A stretch of 33,689 bases of DNA from Ignavibacteria bacterium. GTDB taxonomy: Bacteria; Bacteroidota; Ignavibacteria; Tepidaquicellales; OLB5. The stretch lies in contig JAIOIK010000107.1 in NCBI GenBank assembly GCA_019912545.1, positions 1 to 33,689 of the forward strand, given 5' to 3'. A model generated the notes under the pieces. It searched no databases. It was not told the origin of the DNA and saw only the letters and a program-made list of their open reading frames with translations. Position 1 is the stretch's first letter. Each line of letters starts with the position of its first letter. Below are positions 17,824-22,554 of the stretch, in pieces. The translations under genes were made by a program, and so were the position numbers.

Positions 17824-18234
17824 TTAAAATTTAACCGGTAGATTTTCTTTTTTCCACTCGTCAAATCCGCCTATTATATAATGAGCATTTGGGAAACGGA
17901 GTTCTTTCATCAACATAAATGTATTTGAGCTCTTTTTATCGGAATTTTCGTAAATTATGTATCTGAGATTCTTATCGAGTTTTTCAATATTATCCGGAAA
18001 ATCGGTTGATGAATAATCAATATTAACTGCATTCTGCAGGTGTGACCTATCGTATTCTTCCTTTGTTCTTACATCCAGCAGAACCACATCTTTATCGCCT
18101 GAGTGCTTTTTCAAGTAATTGTAAGCTTCGTTTACAGGAATTTTATCACCCTTAAGCGGCGGGAAAAAATAATCACATGCAGGCACACTTAGTAATGCGA
18201 GCAGGAAAGAAATTGCTATTAAAAACTTTGTCAT
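17824..18234 (-). CDS. Rhodanese-like lipoprotein lacking the catalytic cysteine
   Basis: 136 residues. The N-terminal segment ends in a lipobox (SVPAC), predicting a lipoprotein outside the cytoplasm. The single rhodanese domain has VVLLDVRTKEEYDRSHLQNAVNIDY and a closing GGFDEWKKENLPV. The active-site loop reads IIYENSDKKSSN, where active sulfurtransferases have YCxxGxRS, so the sulfur-carrying cysteine is replaced by glutamate. It is likely a binding or structural domain rather than a sulfurtransferase. No Shine-Dalgarno is seen at the ATG. It lies 123 bp upstream of the histidine kinase gene on the same strand, so it could be part of that system. Confidence 0.85.
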   Translation of the reverse strand: MTKFLIAISFLLALLSVPACDYFFPPLKGDKIPVNEAYNYLKKHSGDKDVVLLDVRTKEEYDRSHLQNAVNIDYSSTDFPDNIEKLDKNLRYIIYENSDKKSSNTFMLMKELRFPNAHYIIGGFDEWKKENLPVKF

Positions 18235-18406
18235 ATCGATGCTTTTTTTCGTACTGTGAACAGGTGATTTTGTTAATGTAATGATTCAAGTTTAACTTAA
18301 AAATACTCAAAATGCAATTTAAAAGCTGAAAACTCAATTTTTTCTGTGAATTTTATTTGTAACAAAAATTACTACAAGCCTTTCATATATAATACTATTT
18401 GGTTAC

Positions 18407-18592
18407 CCCTTTTGTTGTATTAATTTTGTGTAGTTAGTTGATTAACCCTTGTGTGTTTGAAACCCTTATGATTAATGAATCAACTCTTATGTTAAACGTG
18501 AAAACTCTTATGATTTTAAAAAACCCTTGTGATTTTGAAAATTTCCCCTTATGAAATTGAAGGGCCTATACAATAAAATGGCTTCCCTTATG
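18407..18592 (+). repeat. Array of eight spaced CCCTTRTG-type direct repeats
   Basis: Occurrences begin at 18407 (CCCTTTTG), 18446 (CCCTTGTG), 18463 (CCCTTATG), 18484 (CTCTTATG), 18505 (CTCTTATG), 18524 (CCCTTGTG), 18546 (CCCTTATG) and 18585 (CCCTTATG). Start-to-start spacing is 39, 17, 21, 21, 19, 22 and 39, i.e. one or two units of about 20 bp. All have the same orientation. Spacers of 9-14 bp are too short for CRISPR. Spacing near two helical turns suggests a protein-binding (iteron-like) array, or a degenerate ~20-bp tandem repeat. Confidence 0.7.
18438..18554 (+). CDS. Possible 38-codon repetitive small ORF within the CCCTTRTG array
   Basis: An open frame from TTG 18438 (or ATG 18468) to TGA 18552-18554. 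Because several repeats are 21 bp apart, the product has heptad-spaced TLM triplets (ETLM, STLM, KTLM) and the block NPC(V/D)FE twice. Its TGA overlaps the ATG of the next small ORF (ATGA). No convincing Shine-Dalgarno is visible. The repeat structure alone could create this frame, so confidence is low. Confidence 0.2.
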   Translation: MINPCVFETLMINESTLMLNVKTLMILKNPCDFENFPL

Positions 18593-18622
18593 AAAAAAAA
18601 GTTTGCTCTCTTACTATTATAA
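18551..18622 (+). CDS. Possible 23-codon small ORF with signal-like end
   Basis: ATG 18551 to TAA 18620-18622; the frame starts inside the seventh array motif. The second half (MKKKFALLLL, from ATG 18590 in the eighth motif) looks like the beginning of an export signal that stops abruptly. It may be a genuine small peptide or the first codons of a lost exported protein. Confidence 0.2.
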   Translation: MKLKGLYNKMASLMKKKFALLLL

Positions 18623-18630
18623 GATTGGTT

Positions 18631-18680
18631 AAAACCGGCTGATTAAGGAATACTCCTGATTTGCCGGTTTGTCTTTTATA
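18631..18680 (+). terminator. Terminator-like hairpin after the CCCTTRTG array
   Basis: Arms AAACCGGC (18632-18639) and GCCGGTTT (18663-18670) enclose a loop that itself contains a 4-bp stem AGGA/TCCT. A U-rich tail (GTCTTTTATAA) follows. It would end a short plus-strand transcript covering the array and small ORFs, but no such transcript is proven. Confidence 0.4.
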
Positions 18681-18761
18681 AACCCCGAAGTTAGCACCTT
18701 TACCTGGTACACGACACCAAACTGGGAAGATGATGAATCTGTTGTCCCAAATAGCAATTAG
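18669..18761 (+). pseudogene. Possible decayed coding fragment
   Basis: A 30-codon frame ending at TAG 18759-18761 encodes a hydrophilic, aromatic-containing stretch with PEVSTFTWYTTPNWEDD. The composition looks like protein rather than random AT-rich sequence, yet no gene start or family is recognisable. It is in a different frame from the signal-like MKKKFALLLL just upstream, so both could be remnants of one lost exported protein. Confidence 0.2.
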
Positions 18762-18810
18762 ATCTGAAAATGTTTCAATATTGCATTAAATAGCCTGAAT
18801 GCCCTTTAGT

Positions 18811-18974
18811 GGCGTCAGATATTCATCTGACGCACGAAGCTGTCTTAAAACCAGCAGGACAGACCCGCCTTCACGGGCAGGCATTCCTGTCTGTCGAAAA
18901 CCTCATTTATGTTTAACTATCACAGACAAGAATGTCTGTGCCACCGAAAAATGTTACTTTTAAGACAGCTTCGT
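18811..18974. repeat. Composite palindromic element, copy A
   Basis: Opens with a 9-bp hairpin GCGTCAGAT/ATCTGACGC (18812-18833). It then has outer inverted arms of 17 bp (18834-18850 and 18958-18974, core AAGCTGTCTTAAAA). Inside are two further hairpins, GACAGAC/GTCTGTC (18858-18895) and CACAGACA/TGTCTGTG (18921-18940), which are near-inverted copies of each other. The first inner hairpin is interrupted by an 18-nt palindromic unit (18865-18882). A second copy of the whole element is at 33527-33689. It codes for no protein; it is MITE-like or REP/BIME-like. Confidence 0.85.
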
Positions 18975-19102
18975 CACAATAAATGAGAGTTAATTAAGCA
19001 TGAGATACTCTCATATTTAAAATTTCTCTGAGTGTCATGTAATTAGCTTGTTTCCAAAACCTCAGTTATTTCAATATTTTTTCAATTGAATTATGCATAA
19101 AT

Positions 19103-20293
19103 TTGGGTGTGAAAAAGACACTGAATTTATGCATAATAGGAGCAGGCGCTGTTTTCCGCCTGATGCATTTGCCTGCTTTGTTAAATCTGAATGATAAGTT
19201 CAGGATAAAATCTGTTTATGATCCCGATCCAAAAGCATTAAGTAAGACCGCCAAAGTATTATCTCGCAGAACAAAAGATCCAATGTTTACAGCCTGCCCG
19301 GCTGAAATTCTTTCAGATGAGGGAATTGATGCGGTCGCCGTGCTTACCCCCACATCTGCACATTTTAGATATACAATTGACTCCTTAAAAAAAAGGAAGC
19401 ATGTTTTTCTGGAAAAACCTGCTGCTGTAAATCTGCAGGATGTAAAGAAAATAATTACAGCTGAAAGAAAATACAGAAGATTTGTTCAGGTTGGAATGGT
19501 TTTAAGGTACAGCTCGTTTTATTTGGAGTTAAAAAAACTTATTGATTCCGGAAAATACGGCAAAGTGCTTTGGATGAATTGGCTGGAAACCCGTCCATTC
19601 GACCCCATGTTATGGAGATACAATAATACTAAGCTAAATGGCGATGCAATTATTCACGATAAAGCCATTCACCAGATAAATTTGTTCAATGATTTTGCAG
19701 GAGCGAAACCAAAATGTGTATTGGCTTCCGGCGGGCAATACCTGCTGAGTGGAAGCAGGTATTCAAAAGTCAGGGCATTTAGTTCTGAGGTCAAATTGAA
19801 AGGTGAATCATGTGACCATTTAATGGCAATTATTGAATATAAAAATAAGGTCAAAGCATCACTGACGGTATCGTATGTTAGCCCGCATGCAAGAGAATCA
19901 AGATGGATCATCCAGCTTGAAAGCGCAAAGATTGTTGCTCATTTTGAGACTTTTGTGAGCCGCTCACCTGGCACAAAACATAAGTGGAATGGAAATCCTT
20001 CATGTATTTACCTTTTTAAAGATAATCGGAATCAAGAAATTCCGTGGAAGCACCCAATGTCTTATCCGCCACAAGATAAGAACCTCGTCTTCTATGATGA
20101 ATATAAAAATGAACCGCTGCATCCGGGCTCAACTGCTCAATGGATAGCGTTTTATGATTCTATAATAAATAACAGGAAGCCTGTATGCAATACTGCCTTA
20201 GCGCTGGAAGATATTGCAGCTGCTAATGCTATTGCAAGCTCAATAAAGAAAGGTAAGGTAATTAGACTACAAAAGTCTTTGAGACTTTTGTAG
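19103..20293 (+). CDS. Gfo/Idh/MocA family NAD(P)-dependent oxidoreductase
   Basis: Soluble dehydrogenase of 396 residues, probably acting on a sugar or sugar derivative. The N-terminal Rossmann fold has GAGAVFRLMHLPAL (13-26) and the hallmark E104-K105-P106 (FLEKPAAV). The C-terminal domain has the catalytic D186-x3-H190 (HDKAIHQINLF). No ATG suits the frame; TTG 19103 or GTG 19109 (giving KKTLNLCIIGAG) are the options, neither with a good Shine-Dalgarno. The last nine codons and the stop lie inside a REP palindrome (20263-20297), so the natural C-terminus may have been replaced. Two TTATGCATAA palindromes (19091-19100 and 19127-19136) flank the start. The next intact metabolic gene is namZ-like, suggesting amino-sugar metabolism, which is inference. 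Confidence 0.9.
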   Translation: MGVKKTLNLCIIGAGAVFRLMHLPALLNLNDKFRIKSVYDPDPKALSKTAKVLSRRTKDPMFTACPAEILSDEGIDAVAVLTPTSAHFRYTIDSLKKRKHVFLEKPAAVNLQDVKKIITAERKYRRFVQVGMVLRYSSFYLELKKLIDSGKYGKVLWMNWLETRPFDPMLWRYNNTKLNGDAIIHDKAIHQINLFNDFAGAKPKCVLASGGQYLLSGSRYSKVRAFSSEVKLKGESCDHLMAIIEYKNKVKASLTVSYVSPHARESRWIIQLESAKIVAHFETFVSRSPGTKHKWNGNPSCIYLFKDNRNQEIPWKHPMSYPPQDKNLVFYDEYKNEPLHPGSTAQWIAFYDSIINNRKPVCNTALALEDIAAANAIASSIKKGKVIRLQKSLRLL

Positions 20294-20297
20294 TCTA
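20263..20297. repeat. REP palindrome 1 (RAYT left flank)
   Basis: Perfect 16-bp arms, TAGACTACAAAAGTCT and AGACTTTTGTAGTCTA, with a TTG loop. It overlaps the 3' end of the oxidoreductase and ends 14 bp before the transposase ATG. It belongs to the four-copy family also at 20913, 26773 and 27756. Confidence 0.88.
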
Positions 20298-20311
20298 GTT
20301 TCTGAACAGTT

Positions 20312-20908
20312 ATGATTGAAAATCAGTTTTATCACATATATAATCGGGGCAATAACAGGGAAAATATCTTTCTTGAAGAGAAGAATTATAGTTACTTTTT
20401 AGAGAAGTTTGTATTTTACTTGAAGGATCAAGTAAATGTGTATTCTTACTGTCTTATGCCAAATCATTTTCACTTTTTACTGAAAGTGAATGAGTATAAA
20501 AAGACAGGGGTTGTAAGTGAATCAGAAAGTGCTGCTACAAAGAAATTATCACCTTTAGAAAAGTCATTCAAAGATTTTTTTATTTCTTATGCAAAATCTA
20601 TTAATAAATCATATGACCGTACTGGTAGCCTTTTCGAGTATAAATTTAAGAGAAAACTAATCACTAAAGATTCTTATCTGCAAAATATTGTAGCATACAT
20701 ACATTTAAACCTTGTTAGGGCAGGGCTCTCAAAGAATATGATTGAATGGAAACACAGTTCTTTTGGGTTGTTTAAAGAAGAACAGGAGAGTATTCTAAGA
20801 GTTGATATTGCAGAAGTATTAAACTGGTTTAACGGGATGGATAATTTTATTGAATTTCATAACATAAGACATGATTTTACAAAAGAAAGAGATTTATTAT
20901 TCGGGTGA
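20312..20908 (+). CDS. REP-associated tyrosine transposase (RAYT, Y1_Tnp/TnpA_REP family)
   Basis: 198-residue single-strand DNA nuclease/transposase of the IS200/RAYT superfamily. It starts with the typical YHIYNRGNNRENIF block and has the HUH metal motif H52-F-H54 (LMPNHFHFLLK). The candidate catalytic tyrosine Y93 lies in ISYAKSINKSYDRTGSLFEYKFKRK, followed by YLQNIVAYIHLNLVRAG. RAYTs process the REP palindromes that flank them. Here near-identical palindromes lie 14 bp before the ATG and 4 bp after the stop, and two more family members lie 6 kb away. No terminal inverted repeats or target duplications of an insertion sequence are seen, so it behaves as a domesticated REPtron-type gene rather than an IS. 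Confidence 0.92.
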   Translation: MIENQFYHIYNRGNNRENIFLEEKNYSYFLEKFVFYLKDQVNVYSYCLMPNHFHFLLKVNEYKKTGVVSESESAATKKLSPLEKSFKDFFISYAKSINKSYDRTGSLFEYKFKRKLITKDSYLQNIVAYIHLNLVRAGLSKNMIEWKHSSFGLFKEEQESILRVDIAEVLNWFNGMDNFIEFHNIRHDFTKERDLLFG

Positions 20909-20912
20909 AAAG

Positions 20913-20941
20913 ACTACAAAAGTCTTAAAGACTTTTGTAGT
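20913..20941. repeat. REP palindrome 2 (RAYT right flank)
   Basis: Perfect 14-bp arms ACTACAAAAGTCTT and AAGACTTTTGTAGT around a single base. It starts 4 bp after the transposase stop and ends 1 bp before the preferred namZ ATG at 20943. Its orientation is the same as REP 1. Confidence 0.88.
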
Positions 20942-20942
20942 T

Positions 20943-22151
20943 ATGCTTTTCCTATTATTCAATTTACAGCAGCTAAGCTGCGGCAAGGGAAATCCACAGA
21001 TCAAGAATGATAAGTTTAAACTGGGCAATGAAAACCTGCTTGAAAATATTTCATCAATTAAGGATAAGCGAATTGCCGTATTGACCAATCAAACCGGCAT
21101 ATTACCCGATGGCACCCATATAATAGATGCACTGGTAAAAAAGGGAGTGAATATTGTTAAGATATTTTCGCCTGAGCATGGAATAAGAGGTGATGAGAAT
21201 TATTCTGAGACAGATGAGAAAACCGGTATAAAAATTATTTCATTATACGGTGGCAAAAGCAGTCCTTCAGCAGATGATCTAAGAGATGTAGATATTGTGA
21301 TCTACGATATCCAGGATGTGGGCGCAAGATTTTATACATACACTTCAACGCTGTACTATTTAATACAGGCAGCCGGCGGGAATGGAAAAAAAGTGATAGT
21401 TTGTGACAGGCCAATGATCCTTAATCCCTCTTATGTAGCGGGCTTCATGCTTGATGATGCTTTTTCTTCATTTGTAGGGTCAATTCCCGCGCCAATATGT
21501 TATGGTATGACCTGCGGCGAGCTTGCGAACTATCTGAGCGCTTCACTTAGCCTGCCAGCTGAAATGACTGAGGTTTCGAAAATGTCTAATTACAGCAGGA
21601 ATACAGATTATAATGCACTTAACCTCTTGTGGGTTAAGCCTTCACCAAGTATGTTCTTTCCTTCAACAGCAATTTGTTACCCGGCGACATGTTTACTGGA
21701 AGGCACAAATGTATCTGAAGGCAGGGGAACATCAAATCCATTTGAATATTTCGGCGCGCCATGGGTGAATTCGGAATCACTTGCAAATGAATTAAACAGT
21801 TACGGGCTTGGCGGAGTTACTTTTGATGCAGTTACATTTACTCCCACAGAGAAAATCTCAGCGTACCCGCCAAAATTTTTTAATAAAGAATGCAATGGTA
21901 TATTTATCAGCGTGAAAGATAAAAACAAATTTGAACCTGTTAAAGCTGGGATCGCAATACTTGCAGCTATGTACAAATTATGTCCCGAGTTTAAGATCAA
22001 CAAAGATAATTTTATTGATAAGCTTGCCGGTACTGACAGATTAAGAAAAATGGTGTTGAGCGAAAACACACTCCAGGAAATTGTTGCGGCAATGAATGAA
22101 AGTCTGAATAGTTTCAATGAATCAAGAATGAAATATTTGTTATATAAGTAG
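20943..22151 (+). CDS. namZ: DUF1343 / NamZ-type exo-beta-N-acetylmuramidase, exported
   Basis: 402 residues from ATG 20943. The family (GH171; Bacillus subtilis YbbC/NamZ) removes MurNAc from the non-reducing end of peptidoglycan fragments. Recognisable blocks are RIAVLTNQTG, KIFSPEHGIRG, VIYDIQDVGARFYTY, VCDRPMILNP, YGMTCGELA, SMFFPSTAICYPATCLLEGTNVSEGRGTSNPFEYFGAPW. The short N-terminus MLFLLFNLQQLSC looks like a lipoprotein or export signal that has lost its basic start. The frame stays open upstream through the REP palindrome to ATG 20871 inside the transposase gene, giving an alternative 426-residue product with lysines before the hydrophobic run. The REP has probably disturbed the original start. 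Confidence 0.87.
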   Translation: MLFLLFNLQQLSCGKGNPQIKNDKFKLGNENLLENISSIKDKRIAVLTNQTGILPDGTHIIDALVKKGVNIVKIFSPEHGIRGDENYSETDEKTGIKIISLYGGKSSPSADDLRDVDIVIYDIQDVGARFYTYTSTLYYLIQAAGGNGKKVIVCDRPMILNPSYVAGFMLDDAFSSFVGSIPAPICYGMTCGELANYLSASLSLPAEMTEVSKMSNYSRNTDYNALNLLWVKPSPSMFFPSTAICYPATCLLEGTNVSEGRGTSNPFEYFGAPWVNSESLANELNSYGLGGVTFDAVTFTPTEKISAYPPKFFNKECNGIFISVKDKNKFEPVKAGIAILAAMYKLCPEFKINKDNFIDKLAGTDRLRKMVLSENTLQEIVAAMNESLNSFNESRMKYLLYK

Positions 22152-22155
22152 ATGT

Positions 22156-22515
22156 TTGCAGGAAAATTTGGAAGAAAATGTAAAAACAGAAAGATACCAG
22201 CCTCTTTGGATCAGGATCACAGTTTCAATTGTAATGTTCCTGCTCGTTGGGACTGTATATACAATATCATATGGCTTCTGGGTGGGAATGTCTGCCTGGG
22301 CAGATACAAAACCATCGGATGCAAATACTGCTGAAAGGTTCTATCTTACTTATGTTTGGGGAGGCTTGTTAGTTATTTTCCTGGTTGTTCCTGTAATAAC
22401 TACTTTAATGAATATCAGGTGGCTCTGGAAATTGTTTTACTGGCTCTTGAGCGTAATACTTTCTGCTTTAACATGGATGCTGTGGTTTGCAATAATAGAA
22501 GTTACTTCAAAATAA
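22156..22515 (+). CDS. Small membrane protein of unknown function
   Basis: About 119 residues with three predicted membrane segments (near 18-40, 62-85 and 90-115) and a short hydrophilic start. The best frame has no ATG; TTG 22156, or TTG 22168 with AGGA just upstream, are the candidates. It follows the namZ stop by 4 bp, suggesting co-transcription. I recognise no family. Confidence 0.6.
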   Translation: MQENLEENVKTERYQPLWIRITVSIVMFLLVGTVYTISYGFWVGMSAWADTKPSDANTAERFYLTYVWGGLLVIFLVVPVITTLMNIRWLWKLFYWLLSVILSALTWMLWFAIIEVTSK

Positions 22516-22520
22516 TACTT

Positions 22521-22528
22521 TAGATTTG
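22521..22528 (+). promoter_or_regulatory. Possible -7 element for the receiver/ATP-grasp gene
   Basis: TAGATTTG matches the Bacteroidetes -7 consensus TAnnTTTG 27 bp before the ATG. No TTG is found at the expected 17-23 bp upstream, so this is weak. Confidence 0.25.
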
Positions 22529-22554
22529 ATAAATTATTCATAAATTCCTGAACT

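Larger units (their letters stand above)
18235..19102. other. 868-bp intergenic region rich in repeats
   Basis: In order it holds the upstream region of the rhodanese gene, an array of CCCTTRTG motifs (18407-18592), two tiny overlapping ORFs, a terminator-like hairpin (18631-18680), a possible decayed coding fragment (18669-18761), a composite palindromic repeat (18811-18974) and the leader of the oxidoreductase gene. No gene of normal size is present on either strand. Confidence 0.7.

Noticed and set aside
18407-18592. CRISPR array
   Set aside because: The repeated unit is only 8 bp, spacers are 9-14 bp (or about 31 where one unit is missing), and no cas gene is present.
20312-20908. An IS200/IS605 insertion sequence
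   Set aside because: The sequence features are those of the RAYT branch, there is no TnpB partner, and the flanks are REP palindromes rather than IS200 ends.
20871-20942. NamZ start at ATG 20871
   Set aside because: This start lies inside the transposase gene and would encode the REP palindrome as part of the protein. It is kept only as an alternative because it would supply basic residues before the signal.
22152-22334. 60-codon frame from ATG 22152
   Set aside because: It is out of frame with the three-membrane-segment product of the overlapping frame, and it is Cys/Arg-rich with no protein-like pattern.
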